The notes: generated from the letters alone by a model not told the origin. Shown: positions 1 to 10,027, counted from the first letter of the stretch. The stretch: 64,000 nt of DNA from Mesorhizobium sp. M1E.F.Ca.ET.045.02.1.1 (GCF_003952485.1 NZ_CP034447.1:2232001-2296000), one strand, 5' to 3'. Numbers and translations are program-made.

Positions 1-15
1 ACCTCCGCGCCGCCA

Positions 16-555
16 GTGGCGAAGCCGGAAACGAACGCATTCTGGCTGCGCGCCGAGCGCCTGCTGTCGGGCCTGGCGACGCTGGCGCTGTGGGTCAGCG
101 GCGCCGGGCTGACCTTGATGACGATCATCATCGCCTGGCAGGTCTTCTCGCGCTATGTGCTCAACCGCTCGCCGAGCTGGACCGAGGCCTCCTCGGTGCT
201 GCTGATGGGCTGGTTCATCTTTCTCGGGGCTGCGGTCGGCGTGCGCGAACGCACACATCTCGGCTTCGACGTGCTGCTCTATTTTCTGCCGGCGCCGGCA
301 AAGGCGGTGCTTCGCACCATTTCCGACATCGTCGTGCTGGCGTTCGGCGGCGGCATGATCATCTACGGCATCCAACTTGCCAGGCTGACCTGGGGCACGA
401 TCATGCCGTCGCTCGCCCTGCCCGGAGGCGTCGGCTTCCTGCCGGTCATCCTAGGCGGCGCGCTGGTCTGCCTGTTCTCGCTCGAACGGCTTGCCGGGCG
501 CTTTGCCGGCCTGCCTGTCGATACCGACATCCACGCCACCGGCGAGGAGATGTGA
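16..555 (+). CDS. dctQ: TRAP transporter small permease (DctQ-type)
   Basis: This is the small membrane subunit of a tripartite ATP-independent periplasmic transporter. It supports the large permease in Na+- or H+-driven uptake of an organic acid bound by a periplasmic receptor. The 179 residues contain four hydrophobic segments (about 18-45, 55-75, 95-120 and 138-160), which is typical of DctQ. The start used is a GTG only 15 bases from the window edge, so the true start could lie upstream. The stop is 3 bases before the large permease, showing one operon. The solute receptor (DctP) is expected just outside the window. The neighbouring kduI, kduD and kdgF-like genes suggest a uronate-type substrate, which is inference. 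Confidence 0.88.
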   Translation: MAKPETNAFWLRAERLLSGLATLALWVSGAGLTLMTIIIAWQVFSRYVLNRSPSWTEASSVLLMGWFIFLGAAVGVRERTHLGFDVLLYFLPAPAKAVLRTISDIVVLAFGGGMIIYGIQLARLTWGTIMPSLALPGGVGFLPVILGGALVCLFSLERLAGRFAGLPVDTDIHATGEEM

Positions 556-558
556 GCC

Positions 559-1839
559 ATGGCCTTGACCGTGCTTTTCGGCACCTTCGTCTTCCTGCTG
601 ATCATCGGCACGCCGATCGCCTTCTGCCTCGGCGTGGCGAGCTTCGCAGGCATCATCGCGCTCGGCCTCCCTCCGGTGGTAGTGTTCCAACGGCTGAACT
701 CGGGTGTCAGCGTCTTCTCGCTGATGGCCATTCCGTTCTTCATCTTCGCCGGCGACCTGATGGTACGCGGCGGCATCGCCGCCCGCCTGGTGGCGCTGGC
801 CGGATCTGTTGTCGGCCATCTGCGCGGCGGCTTGGGCCAAGTCAACATCGCCGCATCGACCATGTTCGGCGGCATCTCTGGTTCGGCCGTGGCCGACGCG
901 TCCGCGGTCGGCGGGCTGATGATCCCGCAGATGAAGGCGCGCGGCTACGGCATCGACTACGCCGTCAACATCACCTCTGTCGGGGCCATCATTGCCCTTT
1001 TGATCCCGCCGTCGCACAACATGATCATCTACTCCATCTCGGCCGGCGGCCGCATCTCGATCGCCGACCTGTTCACCGCCGGCGTCATCCCGGGCCTGCT
1101 TCTGGCGCTCGCGCTGATGATCACGGCCTATCTGGTCGCCAGCCGGCGCGGCTATCCGACCGAGCCTTTCGCCGGTTTCGGCCGGGCGCTCCAGTTGCTC
1201 TTCGGCGCCATTCCGGGCCTCATCCTGATCGGCATCATCTTCGGCGGCGTCCGCTCCGGCATTTTCACAGCAACGGAAAGCTCCTGCATCGCCATCGTCT
1301 ATGCCTTCCTGGTCACACTCATCATCTACCGCTCGATGAGCTGGAACGATTTCGTCTCGGCGACCACCGCGGCGGTGCGCACGACGGCCATGGTCCTGAT
1401 GATCATAGGCTGCGCCGCGGCCTTCGGCTGGCTGCTCGCCTATCTGCGCGTGCCGGCGGCGCTGGTCGCCTTCCTGCAGGAGATCTCCAGCGACAAGCTG
1501 GTCATCCTGCTGTTGATCAACGTCGTGCTTTTGATCCTCGGCACGTTCATGGACATGTCGCCGCTGATCATCATCACCACGCCGATCTTCCTGCCGGTGG
1601 TCATGGCTTACGGCGTCGACCCGGTACATTTCGGCGTCATCCTCATCCTTAATCTCGGCATCGGCCTCTGCACGCCGCCAGTCGGGGCCGTGCTCTTCGT
1701 CAGTTGCGCCATAGGCCGCATTCCGATCTGGACGGCCATGCGGTCGATCTGGCCCTTCTATGGCGCGGCCTTCGCAGTGTTGATGCTTGTCACCTATGTG
1801 CCGGCAATATCATTGTGGCTGCCCAATCTTTTCCACTAA
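559..1839 (+). CDS. dctM: TRAP transporter large permease (DctM-type)
   Basis: This is the large transport subunit of the TRAP system and forms the translocation path in the inner membrane. The 426-residue length and the near-continuous hydrophobic segments are normal for DctM. Family features visible include an N-terminal glycine/phenylalanine-rich segment and conserved GGISGSAVADASAVG and PPSHNMIIYS segments around residues 97-155. It starts 3 bases after dctQ. Its stop codon lies inside the first unit of a 17-bp tandem repeat that separates it from the downstream regulator gene. The substrate is inferred from context to be an unsaturated or keto uronate. Confidence 0.93.
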   Translation: MALTVLFGTFVFLLIIGTPIAFCLGVASFAGIIALGLPPVVVFQRLNSGVSVFSLMAIPFFIFAGDLMVRGGIAARLVALAGSVVGHLRGGLGQVNIAASTMFGGISGSAVADASAVGGLMIPQMKARGYGIDYAVNITSVGAIIALLIPPSHNMIIYSISAGGRISIADLFTAGVIPGLLLALALMITAYLVASRRGYPTEPFAGFGRALQLLFGAIPGLILIGIIFGGVRSGIFTATESSCIAIVYAFLVTLIIYRSMSWNDFVSATTAAVRTTAMVLMIIGCAAAFGWLLAYLRVPAALVAFLQEISSDKLVILLLINVVLLILGTFMDMSPLIIITTPIFLPVVMAYGVDPVHFGVILILNLGIGLCTPPVGAVLFVSCAIGRIPIWTAMRSIWPFYGAAFAVLMLVTYVPAISLWLPNLFH

Positions 1840-1876
1840 GGGGTCTTTTCCACTAAGGGGCCTTTTCCATTAGGAG
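1827..1876 (+). repeat. 17-bp tandem repeat, three units
   Basis: Two identical 17-bp units (1827-1843 and 1844-1860, core CTTTTCCACTAAGGGG) are followed by a third, diverged unit (1861-1876). The first unit contains the dctM stop codon. The third carries the TAGGAG that acts as ribosome binding site for the following regulator gene. This looks like slippage duplication of the gene junction. Confidence 0.8.
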
Positions 1877-1884
1877 TGATCGAG

Positions 1885-2658
1885 GTGGCCGATAGCACAA
1901 CCGACCTCAGGGTCGAACGGAAGCCGAAGCTGTCGGAAACGGTGGTCGCGGCGATCCGTAAGCAGCTTTTGGCGGGCGAGATCCCGCCCGGGCACAAGCT
2001 GCCGACCGAGGGGCAGCTCACTGAGACCTTCGGCGTCAGCCGCACCGTTATCCGCGAGGCCTTGGCCAAGCTTGCCGCCGACGGCCTTGTCGAGCCGCGC
2101 CAGGGCGCCGGCGTCTTCGTCACCGAGCACATCTCCACCACCCTCGGCGTTTTAGCCGCCGACATGGGGGCCAAGGATTCCATCGCGCTCAACGTGCTCG
2201 AGGTGCGGCTGGCGATCGAGATCGAATCGGCCGGACTTGCCGCCATCCGCCGCAACGCGGCGCAGGAAGCGGCGATCCAGGAGGCCTTCTTCGAGTTCGA
2301 GCGGCTGCTGCTCGACGGCCAGCCGACCGGCCCGGCCGACCTCGCCTTCCACCGCGCGATCGCCAGCGCCACCAACAATCCGTTCTATGTCGAGATGCTC
2401 GACGTGCTCGGCCGCCGCGCCATTCCCTGCGACGTCACCTCGCCCTGGTCGACGGAGCTCGTCCAGTCCGACGAGTACCAGCGCGGCCTGCAGCGCGAGC
2501 ATCTGGTGATCCTCAACGCGATTTCGGCGGGCGACGCCAATGCCGCGCGCGAGGCGATGCGGACGCATCTCGCCGCCAGCCAGCAGCGCTACCGCGAGCG
2601 TCTGCAGGCGCGGCAGGCCTATTACGCAAAGTCGGTGGCGGCCGCGTCGACCGGATGA
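1885..2658 (+). CDS. FadR-subfamily GntR transcriptional regulator
   Basis: This is a DNA-binding regulator, probably controlling the uronate operon around it. It has an N-terminal winged helix (about residues 15-75, with the typical PPGHKLPTEGQLTETFGVSR stretch) and a C-terminal helical FCD ligand domain of about 150 residues, giving 257 residues in all. Two in-frame GTG starts exist, at 1876 and 1885. The second is preferred because AGGAG at 1872-1876 sits 8 bases before it, whereas the first has no spacing for a ribosome site. The 3' end overlaps the longest form of kduI by 4 bases. The ligand is not visible from sequence; KDG-type intermediates are usual for regulators in such clusters. 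Confidence 0.88.
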   Translation: MADSTTDLRVERKPKLSETVVAAIRKQLLAGEIPPGHKLPTEGQLTETFGVSRTVIREALAKLAADGLVEPRQGAGVFVTEHISTTLGVLAADMGAKDSIALNVLEVRLAIEIESAGLAAIRRNAAQEAAIQEAFFEFERLLLDGQPTGPADLAFHRAIASATNNPFYVEMLDVLGRRAIPCDVTSPWSTELVQSDEYQRGLQREHLVILNAISAGDANAAREAMRTHLAASQQRYRERLQARQAYYAKSVAAASTG

Positions 2659-2675
2659 TCATTCGAGCAGGACAG

Positions 2676-3527
2676 ATGGATCAAAAACACACTGAATTCT
2701 CCTCCCGCTTCGCCATCGACCCCGTTGCGGCGTCGGCGATGGGAACCGACGCGCTGCGCCATAATTTCCACGTCGAGGGGCTGTTCCAGCCCGGCCTCGT
2801 CAGGCTCACTTACACCCATTACGACCGCATGATCGTCGGCGGCGCCATGCCGGTGGATTCGACCCTGCCGCTGGAAGCGATCAAGCCGACCGGCACCAGG
2901 GCATTCCTCGACCGCCGCGAAATGATCGCCGTCAATATCGGCGGCGCCGGTACGGTGACGGCCGATGGCCTGCCCTTTGAGATGGCAACGCGCGACATGG
3001 TCTATCTCGGCATGGGCACGCAGGAAGTTTCGTTCGCTTCGGCCGAGCCGGACAAGCCGGCCAAGTTCTATCTGCTGAGCGCGCCGGCGCACCAAGCCTA
3101 TCCCAGCCAGTTGATCCGCGTCAGCGACGCGAAGCGGCTCGACTTCGGCAGCCAGGCGACCAGCAACGAGCGTTCGATCTTCCAGTTCATCCATGCCGAT
3201 GGGGTAAAGACCTGCCAGTTGGTCGTCGGCATGACGCAGCTCGCGCCGGGCTCGGTGTGGAACACCATGCCATGCCATGTGCATGACCGACGCATGGAGG
3301 CCTATCTCTATTTCGACCTGGCCGAAGGCGCGCGCGTCTTCCACTTCATGGGCGAGCCGGACGAGACGCGCCACATCGTCATGCGCAATGAAGAGGCGGT
3401 GCTGTCGCCGGGCTGGTCGATCCATTCTGGAGCCGGCACCTCGAACTATGCCTTCATCTGGGCCATGGCCGGCGACAATGTCGACTATACCGACGTCGAC
3501 CAGGTGACGATGGATCAGCTCAGGTGA
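2676..3527 (+). CDS. kduI: 5-dehydro-4-deoxy-D-glucuronate isomerase
   Basis: KduI converts 5-keto-4-deoxyuronate (DKI) to 2,5-diketo-3-deoxygluconate, a step in catabolism of unsaturated uronates from pectin or glycosaminoglycans. It is a cupin-fold zinc enzyme. The metal-binding pattern is visible as CHVHDRRMEAYLYF (two His and a Glu) with a later His in IHSGAG. The start at 2676 gives 283 residues, close to the family length of about 280. An alternative in-frame ATG at 2655 overlaps the end of the regulator and would add 7 residues. It overlaps kduD by 4 bases, which indicates translational coupling. Confidence 0.93.
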   Translation: MDQKHTEFSSRFAIDPVAASAMGTDALRHNFHVEGLFQPGLVRLTYTHYDRMIVGGAMPVDSTLPLEAIKPTGTRAFLDRREMIAVNIGGAGTVTADGLPFEMATRDMVYLGMGTQEVSFASAEPDKPAKFYLLSAPAHQAYPSQLIRVSDAKRLDFGSQATSNERSIFQFIHADGVKTCQLVVGMTQLAPGSVWNTMPCHVHDRRMEAYLYFDLAEGARVFHFMGEPDETRHIVMRNEEAVLSPGWSIHSGAGTSNYAFIWAMAGDNVDYTDVDQVTMDQLR

Positions 3528-4291
3528 GCGATCTTTCTGCCTTCAGCCTCGCGGGAAAACGCATCCTCGTCACCGGCGCCAACACCGGCATCGGCCAGGG
3601 CATCGCCGTGTCGGTCGCGCGCGCCGGCGCCGCCGTGATAGGCGTCGGCCGCTCGGCGATGGATGAGACGGCGCAGAAGGTCGCGGCTGTCAAGGGACGG
3701 TTCGAAGCTGTGGCCACCGATCTCGGCGATCCCGCCAAGGCGGCCGACATGCTCGACCGGGTCTGGGACGAAATCGGGCCGCTCGACGGCCTTGTCAACA
3801 ATGCAGGCATCATCCGACGCGCCGACGCGGTCGAGCTGACCGAGGCGGACTGGGACGAGGTGATGGACATCAACCTGAAAACGGTCTTTCGACTTAGCCA
3901 GAGTTTTGCCAGGCGGGTGCTTGCGCAACCCGGGCGACGCGGCAAGATCGTCAACATCGCCTCGGTGCTGAGTTTTCAGGGCGGCATCCGCGTCGCTTCC
4001 TACACGGCCTCGAAACATGGCGTGCTCGGACTGACCAGGCTGCTTGCCTGCGAATGGGCGTCGAAAGGCATCAACGTCAACGGCATCGCGCCGGGCTATA
4101 TCGAGACCAACAACACCGAAGCCCTGCGCGCCGATCCCGACCGCAGCGCCGCCATCCTCGGGCGCATTCCCGCGGCGCGCTGGGGCCTGCCCGGCGATAT
4201 CGGCGATGCCGCCGTTTTCCTGCTGGCGCCGGCGTCGGATTACATGCATGGCGCGGTGATGCCGGTGGATGGCGGCTGGCTGGCGCGATGA
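3524..4291 (+). CDS. kduD: 2-dehydro-3-deoxy-D-gluconate 5-dehydrogenase (SDR family)
   Basis: KduD is a short-chain dehydrogenase that reduces 2,5-diketo-3-deoxygluconate to 2-keto-3-deoxygluconate with NAD(P)H, following KduI. Its 255 residues show the glycine-rich cofactor motif TGANTGIGQG near the N-terminus, NNAG in the middle, and the catalytic Ser with YTASK. The GTG start overlaps the kduI stop by 4 bases. It ends in an overlap with the longest form of the downstream cupin. Placement straight after kduI makes the assignment stronger than the SDR fold alone would. Confidence 0.92.
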   Translation: MSDLSAFSLAGKRILVTGANTGIGQGIAVSVARAGAAVIGVGRSAMDETAQKVAAVKGRFEAVATDLGDPAKAADMLDRVWDEIGPLDGLVNNAGIIRRADAVELTEADWDEVMDINLKTVFRLSQSFARRVLAQPGRRGKIVNIASVLSFQGGIRVASYTASKHGVLGLTRLLACEWASKGINVNGIAPGYIETNNTEALRADPDRSAAILGRIPAARWGLPGDIGDAAVFLLAPASDYMHGAVMPVDGGWLAR

Positions 4292-4320
4292 CCATTTCAA
4301 TTTCTGGACGGAAGCTCGCG

Positions 4321-4650
4321 ATGACCGATATCTTTTCTCATGCCGACGAGAAGACCCGGATACCGACGCCGGACGGCAACAGGCGGCGCGTGCTGGTGCA
4401 TACCGACGAACTGATGCTGGTCGAGTTCGCCTTCGACAAGGGCGGCGTCGGCGCGCTGCACTCGCATCCGCATGTCCAGGCAAGCTATGTCGCCGAAGGC
4501 CGTTTCGAAGTCACCATCGATGGCCGCTCGGAAATCCTGGAAGCGGGGAGCAGCTTCATCGTTCCGTCGAACCTTGTGCATGGCGTCAAGGCGCTGGAAG
4601 CGGGGCGGCTGGTCGACAGTTTTGCACCCTATAGGGCCGACTTCCTCTAG
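4321..4650 (+). CDS. kdgF: KdgF-like cupin, unsaturated uronate processing
   Basis: This is a small single-domain cupin of 109 residues. KdgF proteins speed the linearisation of 4,5-unsaturated monouronates to the keto form used by KduI. The metal site is visible as HSHPHVQASYVAEG with a later His in VPSNLVHG. The ATG at 4321 is chosen; an in-frame ATG at 4288, overlapping the kduD stop, would add 11 residues. The gene is the last of the operon and is followed by a strong terminator. KdgF function is inferred from size, fold and position next to kduI-kduD; a generic cupin cannot be excluded. Confidence 0.82.
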   Translation: MTDIFSHADEKTRIPTPDGNRRRVLVHTDELMLVEFAFDKGGVGALHSHPHVQASYVAEGRFEVTIDGRSEILEAGSSFIVPSNLVHGVKALEAGRLVDSFAPYRADFL

Positions 4651-4673
4651 GTCCTTCCTATGGTCCAAAAGGA

Positions 4674-4703
4674 AAACCCGCGCCGTGAGGCGCGGGTTTG
4701 TTG
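4674..4703 (+). terminator. Rho-independent terminator after kdgF
   Basis: A perfect 11-bp stem (4674-4684 with 4689-4699, AAACCCGCGCC) has a 4-base GTGA loop. It lies 23 bases past the kdgF stop, and its 3' arm ends in a short T-rich stretch. It closes the uronate operon. Confidence 0.8.
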
Positions 4704-4888
4704 CCTGGGCGCTTGTGGCGCCGCCGCGGTACTCAAACATTGCCGCAGGACGATAACGGTGCCGCAACATAGTGAAGATAGGTTTAACGAAGAAGACTGG
4801 AACTGTGCCGGCATATCGGCCAAAGAAACGATGGGCCGCAGATCGTCATTCGGCGGATGAGCAAAGCCGGCGGGAGAGAAAGTCTGGA

Positions 4889-5635
4889 ATGGACGTCGTA
4901 CGAAAATCAGAAGCCCTTTTACGCGAGGCCACCAGGCGACCGGTCAGGGAGGTCCGGCGCCTTGCGCTGGATTTGAAGCGGCTGTGGCGGGTTTGGGTAG
5001 AGGCGGACACGGCGCGCTACAACAAGATATTCATCGCCGGCTGCGCGCGCAGCGGAACGACGCTTACGCAGCGCCTGATGGGATGTTTCGAAGACACTTT
5101 CGTCCATCGGGCCGAAGCGAAATACACCCAGTTGGACATGCTGGACCGCCCGGAAGCCAACCTTGTCGTCAAGCGCACCGAGCGGGGCCATGTGCACCTG
5201 GCTAAATTGCCAAGCGCCGTTGGCCTGATCTATTGCGTTCGCCATCCGCTTGACGTGCTTACAAGCTCGCATCCGGAGAGCAGGGCGCAGCGCCGGTTCC
5301 ACGTCACGCCCGAACGCTGGCTGGCGGAATATGATGCCTTGCTGCGGCTGAGGAAGACCCAGCCCCGCCGCGCGATCACCTATATCCGTTATGAAGACAT
5401 GATCGCTCAGCCGGATGCCATGCAGGAGCGGATCGCGAGGGCATTCGACCTCAAACCGCGCATCCGGTTCAGCGAGGATCCCGGCAACCCGATACGCGCA
5501 ACCTCGCTGCAGAAATGGGAGCGAAACGAAGAGTTCCGGACCTATCTGCGCGCCCTGCCGCCGGCCTTTCTCGCGCGCCTGAAGGAGTTCTGCGACGAGT
5601 TCGGCTACGATATGCCGGACTGGGCCCGCGGATGA
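4889..5635 (+). CDS. Sulfotransferase family protein
   Basis: This is a probable PAPS-dependent sulfotransferase, which would move a sulfo group to a carbohydrate, lipid or protein acceptor. The 5'-phosphosulfate loop is visible as AGCARSGTTLTQRLM (about residues 50-64) and the 3'-phosphate-binding segment as VIYCVRHPLDVLTS-like (GLIYCVRHPLDVLTS) near the middle. Length is 248 residues from the ATG at 4889, which has GGGAGAG upstream; an in-frame ATG at 4772 would add a basic, unlikely 39-residue leader. Its stop overlaps the start of the next gene (ATGA), so the two are coupled. The acceptor is unknown; surface polysaccharide is a guess from the neighbour. Confidence 0.8.
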   Translation: MDVVRKSEALLREATRRPVREVRRLALDLKRLWRVWVEADTARYNKIFIAGCARSGTTLTQRLMGCFEDTFVHRAEAKYTQLDMLDRPEANLVVKRTERGHVHLAKLPSAVGLIYCVRHPLDVLTSSHPESRAQRRFHVTPERWLAEYDALLRLRKTQPRRAITYIRYEDMIAQPDAMQERIARAFDLKPRIRFSEDPGNPIRATSLQKWERNEEFRTYLRALPPAFLARLKEFCDEFGYDMPDWARG

Positions 5636-6591
5636 CGGCAACGGTTGGCCTTCTCGCCAAGCGGCACGGACCTTTGATCACACCCGGCATGCTGCCCGGC
5701 GACGACGGCGCCAACATAAACGGTCCTTCGCTGGTCAGGATGCCCGATTGGGCGAAGGGCCGGCTCGGGGCCTATCATCTCTATTTCGCGCATCATCATG
5801 GCAGCTATATCCGGCTTGCCTATTCCGATGCGATAGAGGGTCCCTGGCGGATCCATCCAGGGGGCGTGCTGTCGCTCGCCGAGTGCCCATTCCTCCAGGG
5901 GCACATCGCGTCTCCCGACGTGCATGTCGATGAGCGGAATCAGCGAATCGTCATGTATTTCCATGGTCCGGCCTTGAATGGCCAGGGCCAGACGACCTTT
6001 GCGGCCACCTCCGCCGACGGTCTGCGTTTCAGGCCCAATGCCGAGCCGCTCGGACCATTCTACGCTCGGATCTTTCGCCATGACGGCTGGTGGTATGGGC
6101 TCTTCGGCACGGGCAATGTGAGGCTCCGCCGATCGAGCGACGGTCTGTCCGGTTTCGAAGAGGGACCGGTCGTTTTGCCCGGCTCACGGTGGGCAAGGCC
6201 CAGGCACGTCGCGGCGCAGAAAAGCGGCCGGTCGCTGATCGTCTATTATACGCGCAAGGACGACGCCCCCGAGCGCATCGTTTACGGCAGCATGGATCTT
6301 TCCAGTGACTGGCAGCGCTGGAAAGTGCGCGGCAAGACCGAATTGCTGAGGCCGGAGACGGACGACGAAGGCGCGGATCTTCCAGTTAGCCGCGGCCGCA
6401 GGGGCGCGGCTAGGGGCAGGCAGAATGCGCTCCGCGATCCGGCGATTTTCGAGGAGAATGGCCGGACATGGCTGCTCTATGCTGTCGCCGGCGAAAGCGG
6501 CATAGCGCTGGCCGAAATCCGGCCCGGCGAACCGAAGGCCGCAGGTTTGCGAAGATCGATCGCGGACCTGTGGAACCAGCTACGGATCTAA
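5632..6591 (+). CDS. Five-bladed beta-propeller glycoside hydrolase-like protein (GH43/GH32-like)
   Basis: This 319-residue protein resembles the five-bladed propeller group of glycosidases and phosphorylases (GH32, GH43, GH68, GH117, GH130). Blade-like segments recur, such as GPSLVRMPDW, HLYFAHHHGSYIRLAYSDAIEGPW, SPDVHVDE, RDPAIFEENGRTWLLYAVAG and FAATSADGLRF. The acidic residues near SPDVHVDE and RDPAIFEE are possible catalytic sites. There is no signal peptide. The start overlaps the sulfotransferase stop by 4 bases, suggesting the two act in one pathway. A basic low-complexity insert (about residues 248-263) lies between blades. I do not assign a substrate or a specific family. Confidence 0.7.
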   Translation: MTATVGLLAKRHGPLITPGMLPGDDGANINGPSLVRMPDWAKGRLGAYHLYFAHHHGSYIRLAYSDAIEGPWRIHPGGVLSLAECPFLQGHIASPDVHVDERNQRIVMYFHGPALNGQGQTTFAATSADGLRFRPNAEPLGPFYARIFRHDGWWYGLFGTGNVRLRRSSDGLSGFEEGPVVLPGSRWARPRHVAAQKSGRSLIVYYTRKDDAPERIVYGSMDLSSDWQRWKVRGKTELLRPETDDEGADLPVSRGRRGAARGRQNALRDPAIFEENGRTWLLYAVAGESGIALAEIRPGEPKAAGLRRSIADLWNQLRI

Positions 6592-6619
6592 TGCTTCGTC
6601 ACTTTGGCGAATGCGGGGC

Positions 6620-7246
6620 TCAGCGCTGCTGCAGCGCAAGCCTCACGCCGAGCGCGCAGTAGATGCCGCCGACCACCTTGCCCTGCCACCTCAGCACGGC
6701 CGGCTTGCGGCGCAGGAAAGAGCCCAGACCTCCGGCCGAGACGGCGAAGACCACGGTGCTGAAGAGGCCGAGCAGAACAAAGACGGCGCCAAGGATCGCC
6801 AGTTGAAGCACGACCGATCCGTTTTCGGGGCGCATGAACTGGGGCAGGAAGGCAAGGAAGAACAACGCCGTCTTCGGGTTCAGCACCTCGGTCAATACGG
6901 CCTGCCGGAACGCCTTGCCCGCCGGCACGGCCAAGACGCTCCCGGCGAGATCGACCGGCGCCTTCTCGAGGATGGCGCGGATGCCGAGGTAAACGAGATA
7001 GGCCGCGCCGATATATTTGATGATGGAAAACAGCATCGCCGAGGTGGCGATGATGGCCGAGATGCCGAAGATCGCCATGACGGTGTGGACGACGTCGCCC
7101 GCCGCGACGCCGGCGCCGGTGGCGATGCCGACCTTGGTTCCCGAGCTGGTCGCCCGCGCCACGGTAAGCAGCGTGGCAGGCCCCGGAATAAAGACGAAGC
7201 CAAGCACGATCGCGACATAGGTCGCCAATGTGGCCAAATCGATCAT
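6620..7246 (-). CDS. LysE/RhtB family amino acid exporter
   Basis: This is an inner-membrane exporter for amino acids or related metabolites. It has 208 residues and about six hydrophobic segments. The LysE/RhtB hallmark FIPGPATLLTVARA appears in the first segment, followed by GIATGAGVAAGD. The start is the ATG whose complement is 7244-7246, preceded on the minus strand by GGAGGA about 9 bases upstream. Longer in-frame extensions lack such a site. The gene is transcribed away from the higBA pair and shares a 126-bp divergent intergenic region with it. The substrate cannot be told from sequence. Confidence 0.88.
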   Translation of the reverse strand: MIDLATLATYVAIVLGFVFIPGPATLLTVARATSSGTKVGIATGAGVAAGDVVHTVMAIFGISAIIATSAMLFSIIKYIGAAYLVYLGIRAILEKAPVDLAGSVLAVPAGKAFRQAVLTEVLNPKTALFFLAFLPQFMRPENGSVVLQLAILGAVFVLLGLFSTVVFAVSAGGLGSFLRRKPAVLRWQGKVVGGIYCALGVRLALQQR

Positions 7247-7334
7247 TGCCGGGTTCCTCCGCTGCAGGCCGGACAGGAAGCCATCCTTTGCGTGGAAAGG
7301 CAATGCGGATGGCGGCGACGCTTGTTTGCAATTA

Positions 7335-7349
7335 TACCATAGAGTGGTA
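7335..7349. promoter_or_regulatory. Inverted repeat upstream of higBA, probable autoregulatory operator
   Basis: A perfect TACCA-N5-TGGTA inverted repeat lies 23 bases before the higB start, where HigA-type antitoxins normally bind to repress their own operon. That HigA binds here is inference. Confidence 0.5.
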
Positions 7350-7372
7350 CTATCGCCCACTAAGGGTGAAGG

Positions 7373-7669
7373 ATGATCGCTGGCTTTCGGGACGAGTGGT
7401 TGCGAGCCTTCTTCGTTGACGACGTGCGCTCAAGGAATATCCCGCCCGATCTCGAACTGCGGCTGTTCCGCAAGCTCCAGATGATCGATGATGCGACGAC
7501 CGATCTGGATTTGCGCGTGCCGCCCAGTAATCATTTCGAGAAATTGCGCGGCAACCTCGAAGGGTTCCATTCGATCCGCGTCAACAAGCAATGGCGGCTG
7601 GTATTCCGGTGGGACGGTCGCCGCGGTGAAGCGTCGGGCGTCTATCTTGACGACCATAGCTACAGATAG
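7373..7669 (+). CDS. higB: HigB-type toxin of a type II toxin-antitoxin system
   Basis: This 98-residue protein has the RelE/HigB mRNA-interferase look. The C-terminal half, LRGNLEGFHSIRVNKQWRLV followed by FRWDG, matches the HigB pattern of a conserved basic strand followed by an acidic and aromatic end. HigB toxins cleave mRNA on the ribosome. It begins with ATG preceded by AAGGGTGA. The toxin-first order and the antitoxin only 7 bases downstream are characteristic of higBA. Confidence 0.85.
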   Translation: MIAGFRDEWLRAFFVDDVRSRNIPPDLELRLFRKLQMIDDATTDLDLRVPPSNHFEKLRGNLEGFHSIRVNKQWRLVFRWDGRRGEASGVYLDDHSYR

Positions 7670-7676
7670 GTGGATT

Positions 7677-7985
7677 ATGCTGACGACCAAGCGCAGACCG
7701 GTGAGGATCGGCGAGATCCTGGTGGAGGAGTTCATGCGGCCGATGGGTCTCACGCAAGCCGCCTTGGCCGAGGCAATGGGCGTGCAACGCAAGCATGTCA
7801 ATGAGCTCTGCAACAATCGTCGCAACGTCACGGCGCCGACCGCGCTTATCCTTGCGCGTGTGTTCGGCAACAGCCCCGAGTTCTGGCTCAATGTGCAGCG
7901 GCGCAGTGATCTGTGGGAGGCGATGCACAACCCGAAGGAGCGTGAGAGGATCGAGCGCGCGCGTCCGTTGCCGAACGCGGCCTGA
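7677..7985 (+). CDS. higA: HigA-type antitoxin, XRE family
   Basis: This is the 102-residue partner of the upstream toxin. It carries one Cro/C1-type helix-turn-helix (about residues 22-60, MGLTQAALAEAMGVQRKHVN) and the HigA-typical tail with SPEFWLNVQRRSDLWEA. The protein would neutralise HigB and repress the operon through the palindrome at 7335-7349. The ATG at 7677 is the best start; upstream in-frame codons lie inside higB. Confidence 0.88.
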   Translation: MLTTKRRPVRIGEILVEEFMRPMGLTQAALAEAMGVQRKHVNELCNNRRNVTAPTALILARVFGNSPEFWLNVQRRSDLWEAMHNPKERERIERARPLPNAA

Positions 7986-8104
7986 TCCGGGCTTGATAGG
8001 ATGCTCGAGGGCAGCGTACCGGCACCCCTCGGTCTACCTGGATAGCCTTCCTGTGATCGTCACTCTAAGAAGCGGCCTCAGCCGAAATCCGGGAATCACT
8101 CTCA

Positions 8105-9946
<1,842 letters not shown>

Positions 9947-9977
9947 CTCGTTACCATTCGCCGCTGAGACGTTGCCG

Positions 9978-10010
9978 CCTGCAGGGAAGCACCTTGCTCT
10001 CCCCTGCAGG
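9978..10010. terminator. Possible bidirectional hairpin between convergent recQ and cupin genes
   Basis: CCTGCAGGG (9978-9986) can pair with CCCTGCAGG (10002-10010) across a 15-base loop. It sits between two convergent genes. There is no clear T tract, so terminator function is uncertain. Confidence 0.3.
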
Positions 10011-10027
10011 TGGACCCCGGCGACAGT

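Noticed and set aside
90..1652. Long open frame overlapping dctQM on the same strand
   Set aside because: It is Arg/His/Gly-rich and matches no family; both real permeases fill the region. GC-rich DNA gives such frames by chance.
4054..4320. N-terminal extension of the KdgF-like cupin into kduD
   Set aside because: Out-of-frame reading of kduD; the cupin fold starts after the ATG at 4321.
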